Assembly (NCBI GenBank): GCA_963828215.1
Contig: CAWHFO010000060.1
Span: 434,001 to 498,000, forward strand
Origin: CAVTJL01 sp963828215
GTDB lineage: Bacteria; Pseudomonadota; Alphaproteobacteria; Geminicoccales; Geminicoccaceae
Direction: 5' to 3'
Length of the DNA: 64,000 bases
Shown: positions 1 through 8,252 of the stretch, one piece after another
Layout of the letters: every line of letters begins with the position of its first letter
How positions within the stretch are numbered: position 1 is the stretch's first letter
Notes under the pieces: model-generated
Databases searched by the model: none
What the model saw: the letters and a program-made list of their open reading frames with translations, nothing else
What the model was told of the DNA's origin: nothing
Program-made: the position numbers and the translations under genes

Positions 1-2
1 CG

Positions 3-1430
3 AGCCGAAGCTTCGCGGGCGAGATCATGGTCAGCCGCCGCCCCGACGGCGGGCGCCCTCTCTCGATCGTCCGGGTCACCGACGTCTCCTCGCGGCGCGC
101 CCGCGAGCGGTCGCTCGAGCGGCTCGCCCTGCACGACGCGCTGACCGAGCTGCCCAACCGGCTGCTGCTCAACGACCGGGTTCGGCAGGCGCTGCGCGCC
201 GCCGAGCGGAGCGGCGAGCCGCTGGCGCTGATGATCCTCGATCTCGACCGCTTCAAGGAGGTCAACGACACGCTGGGCCACCATGTGGGCGACCTGCTGC
301 TCAGGGAGCTCGGGCCCCGGCTGGCGACGCCGCTCCGCCGCACCGACACGCTGGCACGGCTGGGCGGCGACGAGTTCGCCGTGCTGCTGCCGGCACCGAC
401 GACGCGCGAGGTCGCCTGCCAGGTCGCGGAGCGACTGGTCGAGCAGCTGGCCGAGCCCTTCCTCGTCGAGGGCATGCGGCTCGAGGTGGGCGTCAGCATC
501 GGCGTCGCCCTCTCGCCCGACCACGGCGTCGACCTCGAGGCGCTGCTCCAGCGTGGCGACAGCGCCATGTACAAGGCCAAGCGCGAGGGGCTGGGGTTCG
601 TCGTGTTCGACGAGGAGGAGCCGAGCGCCTATCACCGTCGCCTCGTCATGCAGCGCGAGCTCCGGGGCGCCATCCAGCGGGAGGAGCTCGTCCTCCTGTT
701 CCAGCCCAAGCTCGCCGCGGGGAGCCGCCGGCCCGTCGGCGTCGAGGTCCTGGTGCGCTGGGCCCATCCGGAGCTGGGGCTGCTGGAGCCCAAGGACTTC
801 CTCGCCGTCGCCGAGCAGACGGGGCTGGCCGATCAGCTCACCCTCTGGACGCTCAACGCCGCTCTCAAGGAGCACCGCGGCTGGCGTCTGGCCGGGCTCG
901 ACCTGCCGGTCTCGGTCAACCTCACGGCCGCCTGGCTCCGGGACCCGAGCGCGCCCAAGATGCTGCGGCTGGCCCTGGACACCTGGGAGGTGCGGCCGGG
1001 CGACCTCGTGCTCGAGCTCGCCGAAGGCGCGATCATGAGCGGGCTCGAGGGAACCATGGCCCAGCTGCTGGCGATCGCGGCGCTCGGCTGCGAGCTGTCG
1101 CTCGACGGCTTCGGCACCGGATTCTCGCCCCTCGTCCATCTCCCCCGCCTGCCGCTCAGCGAGCTCAAGATCGACCGCTCCCTCATCGCCCGGATGGCCG
1201 ACGACCACAACAGCGCGGTGATCGTCCGCTCGATCGTCAAGCTGGCCCACGGCCTCGGGCTGCGCGTCGTCGGCACGGGCATCGATGCGCCCGACACGGC
1301 GGACTGGCTGGCCAGCCTGCACTGCGACCAGCTGCAGGGCTATTCCCTGGCCAGACCGATGGACTCGGCGGAGCTCGTCGCCTGGCTCGGGGCGACCGCC
1401 GCCGTCCCGGCCGCGCCGGCGGAGGGCTGA
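3..1430 (+). CDS. GGDEF-EAL cyclic-di-GMP protein, 5' end outside the window
   Basis: The reading frame is open to the left edge, so the start and probably a sensory domain lie outside. Residues before the GGDEF domain (SIVRVTDVSSRRARERSLER) look like the end of a PAS-like domain plus a linker helix. The diguanylate cyclase domain carries DLDRFKEVND and an intact GGDEF motif near 363-377, with an RxxD inhibitory site (RRTD) five residues upstream, so it should make c-di-GMP and be product-inhibited. The EAL domain is degenerate. EAL reads EVL, the DDFG motif reads DGFG, and the EGVE loop reads GTGID, so a metal-binding Asp and the catalytic Glu are missing. The domain is therefore probably a non-hydrolysing c-di-GMP-binding module; that is inference from family motifs. 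The 3' end overlaps the convergent MFS gene by 91 bp. Confidence 0.93.
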   Translation, partial: SRSFAGEIMVSRRPDGGRPLSIVRVTDVSSRRARERSLERLALHDALTELPNRLLLNDRVRQALRAAERSGEPLALMILDLDRFKEVNDTLGHHVGDLLLRELGPRLATPLRRTDTLARLGGDEFAVLLPAPTTREVACQVAERLVEQLAEPFLVEGMRLEVGVSIGVALSPDHGVDLEALLQRGDSAMYKAKREGLGFVVFDEEEPSAYHRRLVMQRELRGAIQREELVLLFQPKLAAGSRRPVGVEVLVRWAHPELGLLEPKDFLAVAEQTGLADQLTLWTLNAALKEHRGWRLAGLDLPVSVNLTAAWLRDPSAPKMLRLALDTWEVRPGDLVLELAEGAIMSGLEGTMAQLLAIAALGCELSLDGFGTGFSPLVHLPRLPLSELKIDRSLIARMADDHNSAVIVRSIVKLAHGLGLRVVGTGIDAPDTADWLASLHCDQLQGYSLARPMDSAELVAWLGATAAVPAAPAEG

Positions 1431-2734
1431 GGCGGCGTCTCCTGATCCGGGGCGGGCGCCTCGCGGCCCGGCTCCCTGACCGGCAGCAGCAGCACGGCGC
1501 CCACCGCCAGGAGCACCAGGATCACGGCCATGCCGGCCCGCTGGCTGCCGGCCCAGAGGGTCACGACGCCCAGGAGGAACGGGCCCAGGAACGCCGTGAG
1601 CTTGCCGCTGAGGGCGTAGATGCCGAACATCTGGGCGCGGTTCTCGGGCCGGGTCAGGCGGGCCATCAGCGAGCGGCTCGAGGACTGGGCCGGGCCCACG
1701 AACAGGCCGAGCGTCACGGCGGCACCCCAGAAGACGGCACGATCGGTGGCGAGGAGCGTGGTCGCCCCGGCCAGCAGGAGACCGCCGAGCGCTACCAGGA
1801 TCACGCGCTTGGGGCCGATCCGGTCGTCGAGCCGGCCCATCGCGAAGGCGCCGAGCCCGCCGGCGACGTTGAGGGCGATACCCAGCTCGATCACCTCGGC
1901 CACGTCGAGGCCGAAGGTCCCGGCCGCATAGATCCCGCCGAAGGCGAAGAGCGTGTTGAGCCCGTCATTGTAGACCATCCGCGCGACGAGGAAGCGGCTC
2001 GTGTCGTCGACCTGGGCCAGCCTTGCGAGGCTGGCCCGGAGGGCCGTGGCGCCGAGGCGGATCGCCGCCCCGGGGCGCCGGCCGATGCGCGGCCTGTCCG
2101 GTACGAGGAGGAAGAGCGGCAGGCTGAAGACCAGCAGCCACAGCGCCACGACCGGACCGGCCAGCCGCACGTTCTGGCTGGTCGCGGGGTCGAGCCCGAA
2201 GGGCGGCGGCTTCGGCAGGATCACGCCGTAGAGCAGGAGGACGAGCACCACGATGCCGGCGAGGTAGCCCAGCCCCCAGCCCCAGCCGGACCATTGCCCG
2301 AGCCGTCTCGGCTCCGCCAGGTCCGGGAGCATCGCGTTGTAGAAGGTCTGGGCCGTCTCGAGAGCCAGGTTGCCGAGGAAGACGAGCGAGAGGGCGAGCG
2401 TCAGCCGGCTCGGCGAGGGTGTCACGAGCCAGAGGAGCGCGGTGGCACAGGCGCCGAGCAGCGTCAGGGCGGCGAGCCAGGGCTTGCGCCTGCCTCCGGC
2501 ATCGGCCAGGGCGCCGAGGATCGGGCTCGCGAGCGCGATCGCGATCGCGCTCAGGGTGATCATGAAGCCCCAGGCGGCCGTGCCGGCGACCTCGTCGGGG
2601 GCCACGGCCCTGGTCACGTAGGTGGCGAAGACGAAGGTGAGGACGACCGAGAAGAAGGGCGAGCAGGCGCAGTCCCAGAGTGCCCAGGCGAGGAGCCGGC
2701 CGGACGTCGCGTAGCCTGCCGGCGGCCGGGTCAT
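1340..2734 (-). CDS. MFS transporter, UMF1/Atg22-like
   Basis: A polytopic membrane protein of about 464 residues with roughly twelve hydrophobic segments. An early WALWDCACSPFF segment and a GALADAGGRRKPWL cytoplasmic loop are typical of the UMF1 group of major facilitator permeases. The substrate cannot be told from sequence. I chose the ATG at 2734; the frame also opens at a TTG at 2770, but homologous sequence starts only after the ATG. The last 30 or so residues are a Pro/Ala-rich hydrophilic tail lying antisense to the end of the GGDEF-EAL gene, so the two 3' ends overlap by 91 bp. The gene is divergent from the thioredoxin-fold gene at 2863. Confidence 0.85.
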   Translation of the reverse strand: MTRPPAGYATSGRLLAWALWDCACSPFFSVVLTFVFATYVTRAVAPDEVAGTAAWGFMITLSAIAIALASPILGALADAGGRRKPWLAALTLLGACATALLWLVTPSPSRLTLALSLVFLGNLALETAQTFYNAMLPDLAEPRRLGQWSGWGWGLGYLAGIVVLVLLLYGVILPKPPPFGLDPATSQNVRLAGPVVALWLLVFSLPLFLLVPDRPRIGRRPGAAIRLGATALRASLARLAQVDDTSRFLVARMVYNDGLNTLFAFGGIYAAGTFGLDVAEVIELGIALNVAGGLGAFAMGRLDDRIGPKRVILVALGGLLLAGATTLLATDRAVFWGAAVTLGLFVGPAQSSSRSLMARLTRPENRAQMFGIYALSGKLTAFLGPFLLGVVTLWAGSQRAGMAVILVLLAVGAVLLLPVREPGREAPAPDQETPPQPSAGAAGTAAVAPSQATSSAESIGLARE

Positions 2735-2862
2735 CCCGGAAGAGCTTGCATCGGGCGGGCGCCGTCCCAAGTTGGCTGGCCAGGACGAGCGCGTAGCGGA
2801 GGTGTGCCTTGGTCCGCAAGCTCGATCGGCTCCTTCGCAATCTCAGGCAGGGGAGACTGTCC

Positions 2863-3417
2863 ATGGCCGCGACGCCGCCGATCTGCGCCTTCGGTGCCGA
2901 GGCTCCCGACTTCGAGCTGCCGGGAACCGACGGCCGGACCCATCGCCTGGCCGACCTCAAAGGCCCGAGAGGCACCGTCGTCGTTTTCATCTGCAACCAC
3001 TGCCCCTACGTGAAGACGGTCATCGGCCGGCTCGTCGAGGACGCCCGGGAGCTCGACAAGCTCGGCATCGCGACGGTCGCCATCTGCGCCAACGACGCCC
3101 AGGCCTATCCGGCCGACAGCTTCGAGAACATGAAGCGCTTCGCATCGGCCAACGGCTTTCCGTTCCCCTATCTGCACGATGCGAGCCAGGCCGTGGCGAA
3201 GGCCTACGGCGCCGTTTGCACGCCCGACTTCTTCGGCTACGACGCCGACCTCGGCCTGCAGTATCGCGGCCGTCTCGACGCCTCGCGGACCAGCCTCGTG
3301 CCGAACGCCCGGCGCGATCTCGTCCTGGCGATGCGGCAGGTCGCCGAGACCGGCCACGGCCCGGCCGACCAGATCCCGTCGATGGGCTGCTCGATCAAGT
3401 GGAGACACCCCGCCTGA
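2863..3417 (+). CDS. thioredoxin-fold (PRX-like) protein
   Basis: A 184-residue thioredoxin/AhpC-TSA-type protein. The core reads FICNHCPYVKTVIGRL, with a CxxC pair (C-N-H-C) after a beta strand as in the PRX-like1 group, followed by LGIATVAICANDA and a C-terminal SMGCSIKW. No signal peptide is visible, so it is probably cytoplasmic and acts in thiol-disulfide exchange or peroxide defence; the substrate is unknown. The start at 2863 is supported by a GGGGA ribosome site seven bases upstream; an in-frame upstream GTG/ATG region lacks one. The 3' end overlaps a minus-strand coding-like remnant. Confidence 0.88.
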   Translation: MAATPPICAFGAEAPDFELPGTDGRTHRLADLKGPRGTVVVFICNHCPYVKTVIGRLVEDARELDKLGIATVAICANDAQAYPADSFENMKRFASANGFPFPYLHDASQAVAKAYGAVCTPDFFGYDADLGLQYRGRLDASRTSLVPNARRDLVLAMRQVAETGHGPADQIPSMGCSIKWRHPA

Positions 3418-3700
3418 GGGCGCCGGCCAGTCGGGCGAGGATCGCATCGACCGTCGGCCGGTCCGCGGCCGGCGCCGCCTCGCTCTCGGCCACGATCCCG
3501 AGGAGCTCGCGTGACCCCCTCGGAGGCGGCCCAGAGGCAGCCCGGCTTCTCCAGGAGGGTGAGCGTGGGGCAGATCACCGCCGGAGCCGGGCTGCGGGCT
3601 CCGACGGCCCTCCCGGCGGTCGGGCCGAGCCCGAGACGCCGCGCGCCGCGATCGCCGCGGTCCGCCTGACGTCCGTGCGGGGGATCGCGATGGCGATGCC
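3398..3700 (-). pseudogene. unrecognised coding-like remnant, frame-broken
   Basis: The 450 bp between the thioredoxin gene and ubiD hold no intact gene. On the minus strand, three pieces have strong coding bias (third positions nearly all G or C) but lie in different frames. One reads PRGIAIAIPRTDVRRTAAIA, one reads ICPTLTLLEKPGCLWAASEG, and the last reads ELLGIVAESEAAPAADRPTV and runs to a TGA at 3398-3400 inside the end of the thioredoxin gene. I do not recognise the family. It is either a small gene with two frame breaks or a decayed one. Confidence 0.35.
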
Positions 3701-3869
3701 TCGCGGTTTCGAGATTATCCCGATAGAGCAATAAATCAGCTACGTGCAAGCGCCAGCCGGGTGAAAGGCCTTTGGCGAGGGCCGGGCCGGACGCACGTCG
3801 CGCCCTTGCCGGGCCGGGCCCGGCGCTTCAGGTTGGCACATCCGGACCCCGCATGCCGAGGCAGATGCC

Positions 3870-5384
3870 GTGCCCTTCGACTCGCTCCGCTCCTTCATCG
3901 CCCATCTCGAGGCGCGCGGCCGCCTCGTGCGGGTCGGGGCGCCGGTCTCGGCCGAGCTCGAGATCACCGAGATCCACACCCGGCTGCTGGCCGAGAAGGG
4001 CCCGGCGGTGCTGTTCGAGAACGTCCGGGGCTTTTCCATGCCGCTGCTCACCAACCTCTTCGGCACGGTCGAGCGCGTCGCCTGGGGGATGGGCCGGGAG
4101 CCCTCCGAGCTCAGGGCGCTGGGCGAGATGCTGGCCTTCTTCAAGCAGCCGCAGCCGCCCGAGAGCTTCGGCCAGGCCATGGAGATGCTGCCCCTGATGA
4201 AGGCGGCGCTCAGCATGAAGCCCAAGACCGTCGGCCGCGGCCCCTGCCAGGAGGTGGTGCTGAGAGGCGACGAGATCGATCTCGGGCACCTGCCGATCCA
4301 GGGCTGCTGGCCGGGCGAGCCGGCACCCCTCATCACCTGGCCGCTGGTCGTGACCAGGGGGCCGGGCAAGGCGCGCGAGGATGCCTTCAACCTCGGCATC
4401 TACAGGATGCAGGTGCTGGGCCGCGACCGGACCCTGATGCGCTGGCTCAGGCATCGGGGCGGTGCCCAGCACCATCGGCGATGGAAGCGGGACCGGCAGG
4501 AGCCGCTGCCGGCCGCGGCCGTGATCGGCGCCGATCCGGGCACGACCCTGGCCGCCGTGACGCCCGTGCCCGACACCATGTCGGAGTACCAGTTCGCGGG
4601 TCTGCTCAGGGGCAGGCGGGTGGAGCTGGTCGACTGCGTGACGGTGCCGCTCAAGGTGCCGGCCACGGCCGAGATCGTGCTCGAGGGCCATGTCAGCCTG
4701 GACGAGCAGGGCGACGAGGGGCCCTATGGCGACCACACCGGCTACTACAACGCGGTCGAGCCGTTCCCGGTCTTCACGCTCAGCGCCATCACCCGGCGCC
4801 GGGAGCCGATCTACCTCTCGACCTTCACCGGCAGGCCGCCGGACGAGCCCTCGGTCCTGGGCGAGGCGCTGAACGACGTCTTCCTCCCTCTGTTCCAGCA
4901 GCAGTTCCCCGAGGTCGTCGATTTCTGGCTGCCGCCCGAGGGCTGCTCCTACCGGATCGCGGTCGTCTCCATCAGGAAGGCCTATCCGGGCCATGCGCGC
5001 CGCGTGATGATGGGCGTCTGGTCCTATCTCCGCCAGTTCATGTACACGAAGATCGTGATCGTCGTGGACGACGACATCGACGCCCGGAGCTGGACCGATG
5101 TGGTCTGGGCGATCAGCACGCGGGTCGATCCCGGCCGTGATCTCGTCGTGATCGAGGGCACGCCCATCGACTATCTGGACTTCGCCTCGCCGGAGGCCGG
5201 CCTCGGCGGCAAGCTCGGCATCGACGCCACCGACAAGTGGCCGCCCGAGACGCGGCGCGAGTGGGGCCGGAAGCTCAGCATGAGCGAGGCGATCGTCGAG
5301 CGCGTGACGTCGCGCTGGGGCGAGTACGGCCTGCCGGGCTCCGGCCGCCCGATCTGGCCCGGGGCCAAGGGCGATCCCGCGTGA
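3870..5384 (+). CDS. ubiD: UbiD family decarboxylase (3-polyprenyl-4-hydroxybenzoate carboxy-lyase)
   Basis: A 504-residue prenylated-FMN-dependent decarboxylase, the usual length for UbiD. Conserved blocks include VLFENVRGF, LPIQGCWPGEPAPLITWPLV, FNLGIYRMQV, MRWLRHRGGAQHH, the GDEGPYGDHTGYYN block that carries the acidic active-site residues, and IVVDDDIDARSW. By homology it removes the carboxylate of polyprenyl-4-hydroxybenzoate in ubiquinone synthesis. Other UbiD substrates cannot be excluded, but the similarity looks like the ubiquinone type. Start is a GTG preceded by GAGG. The stop overlaps the next gene's GTG by four bases (GTGA). The flavin prenyltransferase UbiX is not in the window. 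Confidence 0.93.
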   Translation: MPFDSLRSFIAHLEARGRLVRVGAPVSAELEITEIHTRLLAEKGPAVLFENVRGFSMPLLTNLFGTVERVAWGMGREPSELRALGEMLAFFKQPQPPESFGQAMEMLPLMKAALSMKPKTVGRGPCQEVVLRGDEIDLGHLPIQGCWPGEPAPLITWPLVVTRGPGKAREDAFNLGIYRMQVLGRDRTLMRWLRHRGGAQHHRRWKRDRQEPLPAAAVIGADPGTTLAAVTPVPDTMSEYQFAGLLRGRRVELVDCVTVPLKVPATAEIVLEGHVSLDEQGDEGPYGDHTGYYNAVEPFPVFTLSAITRRREPIYLSTFTGRPPDEPSVLGEALNDVFLPLFQQQFPEVVDFWLPPEGCSYRIAVVSIRKAYPGHARRVMMGVWSYLRQFMYTKIVIVVDDDIDARSWTDVVWAISTRVDPGRDLVVIEGTPIDYLDFASPEAGLGGKLGIDATDKWPPETRREWGRKLSMSEAIVERVTSRWGEYGLPGSGRPIWPGAKGDPA

Positions 5385-6196
5385 CGGCCCTGGCCTGGCG
5401 TGACGGCGCCCGGCAGGCCGTGCTGGAGGCCGGCCGGCTGGCGATGCGCTACTTCCGCACCGATCACGGCCGCTGGGAGAAGGGGCCGGGGCAGATCGTC
5501 ACCGAGGCCGACCTCGCCGTCGACGGGCTCCTCAAGACGAGGCTGCTGGGGCTGGTGCCGGAGGCCGCGTGGCTGTCCGAGGAGACCCCGGACGACCGGC
5601 TGCGGCTCGAGCGGCGCCGCGTCTGGATCGTCGACCCGATCGACGGCACCCGGTCCTTCGCCCTTGGCGTGCCCGAGTTCACGATCAGCGTGGCGCTCCT
5701 CGAGGGCGGGCTGCCCGAGCTCGGCTTCGTCCTCAACCCGGCCACCGGCGAGCTGTTCGAGGCGGCCCGGGGGACGGGCGCCTCCCTCAACGGCGCCGCC
5801 GTCCGGGGCAGCAGCCGGACCGAGCTCGTCGGGGCCCGGATCCTCTGCAGCAGCACCGAGAACCGGCGGCGGAACTTCAAGGCGCTCCTGCCGACGGCCG
5901 AGGTCACGACCATCGGCTCGCTGGCCTACAAGCTGGCGCTGGTCGCGGCCGGCCGCTTCGCGGGCTATCTCTCCTGGCGCCGCAGCCACGACTGGGACAT
6001 CGCGGCGGCCGTGCTGCTGCTGGCCGAGGCGGGCGTGCGCACCACGGACGCCGACGGCCTGGGCATCGCCCTGAACCGGCCCGACATTCGCCACGAGGGG
6101 CTCCTCGCCGCCCCGCCGGCGCTCCATGCGGCCATGCTCGAGGCGCTGGCGCCCGCCCGGGCCGCATTCCTGGCCCAGCGGGCTCCCCCGGCCTGA
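5381..6196 (+). CDS. inositol monophosphatase / CysQ family phosphatase
   Basis: A lithium-sensitive-type sugar and nucleotide phosphatase fold of 271 residues. Metal-binding motifs are WLSEETPDD (Glu ligand), WIVDPIDGTRSFALG (DPIDGT) and the C-terminal HDWDIAAAVLLLAEAG. Family members hydrolyse 3'(2'),5'-bisphosphate nucleotides (CysQ) or inositol and histidinol phosphates; the WRRSHDWDIAAA block suits the CysQ/IMPase group, but the substrate is not settled by sequence. The GTG start at 5381 overlaps the ubiD stop by four bases, implying translational coupling. Longer upstream frames are shadows of ubiD. Confidence 0.88.
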   Translation: MTALAWRDGARQAVLEAGRLAMRYFRTDHGRWEKGPGQIVTEADLAVDGLLKTRLLGLVPEAAWLSEETPDDRLRLERRRVWIVDPIDGTRSFALGVPEFTISVALLEGGLPELGFVLNPATGELFEAARGTGASLNGAAVRGSSRTELVGARILCSSTENRRRNFKALLPTAEVTTIGSLAYKLALVAAGRFAGYLSWRRSHDWDIAAAVLLLAEAGVRTTDADGLGIALNRPDIRHEGLLAAPPALHAAMLEALAPARAAFLAQRAPPA

Positions 6197-6207
6197 GGGG
6201 AGGTTCC

Positions 6208-6663
6208 GTGCTGGAGATCTATGTCGACGCCGACGCCTGCCCCGTGAAGGACGAGGTCTACCGTGTCGCCGGCCGCTACGGGCTGAAGGTGCTCGTGGTG
6301 ACGAACGGCTGGCTACGGGTGCCGGCAGCGCCGCTCGTCGAGCTGGTGATCGTCACCGAGGGGCTCGACCGGGCCGACGACTGGATCGCCGAGCGTATCG
6401 GCCCGGGCGACGTCGCCGTGACAGCGGACGTGCCTCTGGCGGACCGGTGCGTGAAGCGCGGGGCCCGGGTGCTGGCACCTACCGGCCGGCCCTTCACCCC
6501 GAGCTCGATCGGCAGCGATCTCGCCACTCGCAACCTCCTGACCGTGCTGAGGGACACAGGCGAGATCCGCGGCAGCGGCCGGTCGTTCGGCAAGCAGGAT
6601 CGCTCGCGCTTCCTGTCGGCGCTCGACACGGCGATCCAGGCGATCCGCCGAACCGGCAGATAG
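6208..6663 (+). CDS. YaiI/YqxD family DUF188 protein
   Basis: A 151-residue protein that begins EIYVDADACPVKDEVYRVA, the signature of the DUF188 (YaiI/YqxD) family, and continues with VTADVPLADRCVKRGARVL and TRNLLTVLRDTGEIRG. The family has a PIN-like fold with conserved acidic residues, but no firmly established activity. Start is a GTG at 6208 with a strong GAGGGGAGG ribosome site. It lies eleven bases after the phosphatase gene and is probably in one operon with ubiD. Confidence 0.9.
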   Translation: MLEIYVDADACPVKDEVYRVAGRYGLKVLVVTNGWLRVPAAPLVELVIVTEGLDRADDWIAERIGPGDVAVTADVPLADRCVKRGARVLAPTGRPFTPSSIGSDLATRNLLTVLRDTGEIRGSGRSFGKQDRSRFLSALDTAIQAIRRTGR

Positions 6664-6704
6664 GGTCGCCGCCCGAGCGATCGTGCCGGGAGACGGGCGG
6701 ATCG

Positions 6705-7070
6705 CTAGGCCCGGACCCACCCGTCGAGACGGAGCCGCGGCTCGTCCGGGCCGAGGCGCCGACCTCTCTTGGCGGATGCGCCGAGGCGCCGCCGGGTCGA
6801 GAACTGCAGCAGGCTGAACATCAGATAGCCGCGCTGGAGGCCGTAGCGGTCGCAGAGGTGCGATCGCACTTGGCGGCGCAGCCGGTCGACGTCGCCGTCC
6901 GAGGCGCTCTCGCCGGGAACGATCACGACCCGATAGGCCTTGAGCGCCTCCGGGATGCCGCCGAGCAGCTCGTTGGCACGCCCTGCCGCGCCTGCGGGCC
7001 CGGACGGGTCGACGCACCCCGGCATGTCGAGGAGACTGCCGAGGTCGAAGCACAGAATGGGCTTTTCCAC
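6705..7070 (-). CDS. hypothetical protein, 121 aa
   Basis: A small cytoplasmic protein starting VEKPILCFDLGSLLDMPG, with a later EALKAYRVVIVPGESASDGD segment and a basic C-terminus (RLGASAKRGRRLG). The opening strand followed by acidic residues is reminiscent of a HAD-like phosphatase nucleophile loop, but the later HAD motifs are not clear and I do not assign a function. The GTG start at 7068-7070 is chosen because GGAGG lies nine bases upstream. The frame extends further upstream only as non-coding-like sequence. The gene has no operon partner and is preceded by a plausible promoter. Confidence 0.6.
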   Translation of the reverse strand: MEKPILCFDLGSLLDMPGCVDPSGPAGAAGRANELLGGIPEALKAYRVVIVPGESASDGDVDRLRRQVRSHLCDRYGLQRGYLMFSLLQFSTRRRLGASAKRGRRLGPDEPRLRLDGWVRA

Positions 7071-7152
7071 CCTCGATTTCCTCCGGGTTTCGGCTTGAGC
7101 TCGTCCCGTGCGGCTGGAGCACGGGCTATGGGGCCGATCACCTCTATGTTGA

Positions 7153-7182
7153 ATTATCGCGGCTAAAACGATGCGATCGCAA
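7153..7182 (-). promoter_or_regulatory. putative sigma-70 promoter with TGCGATCGCA palindrome
   Basis: On the minus strand TTGCGA and GATAAT are separated by 18 bases, about 80 bp upstream of the 121-aa gene. The -35 box sits in a perfect ten-base palindrome TGCGATCGCA that could be an operator. The rest of 7071-7382 shows no gene and no other clear signal. Confidence 0.35.
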
Positions 7183-7382
7183 CGATAAACCGCTTTCAGT
7201 CGATCGGCTCCGGCGGGACGAGGCCAAGAATGCGACACCAATGCGACAGTCTGGTCAACCGCGGCGATTAAGGACGATGCGCCCGGAGGGCCGGCGACCG
7301 GCTTTCCTCGGGGCCGCGGCGATCGCCCCAGCAGAGCGATCAAACAACGGGAGGAGTGTCGACGGGTTCCTCGACGGTCGTG

Positions 7383-8252
7383 TCAGAGGGCGGTGCGCGC
7401 CTGCCACAGCTCCGGGAAGAGAACATAGTCGAGCGCTTTTCTCAGGTAGCCGACGCCCGAGGTCCCGCCCGTGCCGCGCTTGAAGCCGATGATCCGCTCG
7501 ACCGTGGTGACGTGGCGGAAGCGCCACTGCCGGAACCAGTCCTCGAGGTCGACCAGCTTCTCGGCCAGCTCGTAGAGCTCCCAGTGGCGGGCGCTGGCCC
7601 TGTAGACGGCGCCCCAGGCGGCGGCGACCGTTGGGTCCGGCGCGTGGGGCCGCCGCCGGTCGCGCTGGAGCACGCTCTCGGCGATCCCCAAGCCGCGGCG
7701 GGCGAGGAGGCCGATCGCCTCGTCGTAGAGGGTGGGCCGAGCCAGCTCGGCCTCGAGCTCGGCCAGCGTCCCGGGCGCCTCCTGGAAGGCGCGCAGCTTG
7801 GCCGCGTTCCTGTTGCCGAGGATCAGCTCCAGCCGGCGATACTGCGCCGACTGGAAGCCCGAGGCCGGCCCCAGCAAATGGCGAAAGCCGAGATAGTCGG
7901 CCGGGGTCAGCGTCGAGAGAACGTCCCAGGACTGGATGAGCTGGGCCTGGATGCGCGAGACGCGCGCCATCATCTTGAAGGAGGGCCCGAGATCGTCCGC
8001 TGCGATGCAGGCCCGGGCGGCGTCCAGCTCGTGGATCACGAGCTTGAGCCAGAGCTCGGTCGCCTGGTGGATGACGATGAACAAAAGCTCGTCGTGGCTC
8101 GTCGAGACGGGGCGCTGGCAGGCCAGCAGGTCGTCGAGCCGCAGATAGGCCCCGTAGGTGAGGGCATCCCCGAACTCGGTGAGGATGCCGTCCTCGAGCT
8201 CGTCAGGGCTCAGGTCACCCGGGCCCGCGTCCTGAAGCGTGGGTCGTCCCAT
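7383..8252 (-). CDS. kynA: tryptophan 2,3-dioxygenase
   Basis: A 289-residue haem dioxygenase that oxidises L-tryptophan to N-formylkynurenine, the first step of the kynurenine pathway. Visible family motifs are LTYGAYLRLDDLLACQ near the N-terminus, FIVIHQATELWLKLVIHEL in the substrate site, and WRFRHVTTVERIIG with the proximal haem His, followed by GFKRGTGGTSGVGYL. The ATG at 8252 lies 43 bp inside the end of kynU, so the two are translated from one transcript. It is the last gene of the minus-strand series that starts at tusA or the MoeA/MobA fusion. Confidence 0.95.
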   Translation of the reverse strand: MGRPTLQDAGPGDLSPDELEDGILTEFGDALTYGAYLRLDDLLACQRPVSTSHDELLFIVIHQATELWLKLVIHELDAARACIAADDLGPSFKMMARVSRIQAQLIQSWDVLSTLTPADYLGFRHLLGPASGFQSAQYRRLELILGNRNAAKLRAFQEAPGTLAELEAELARPTLYDEAIGLLARRGLGIAESVLQRDRRRPHAPDPTVAAAWGAVYRASARHWELYELAEKLVDLEDWFRQWRFRHVTTVERIIGFKRGTGGTSGVGYLRKALDYVLFPELWQARTAL

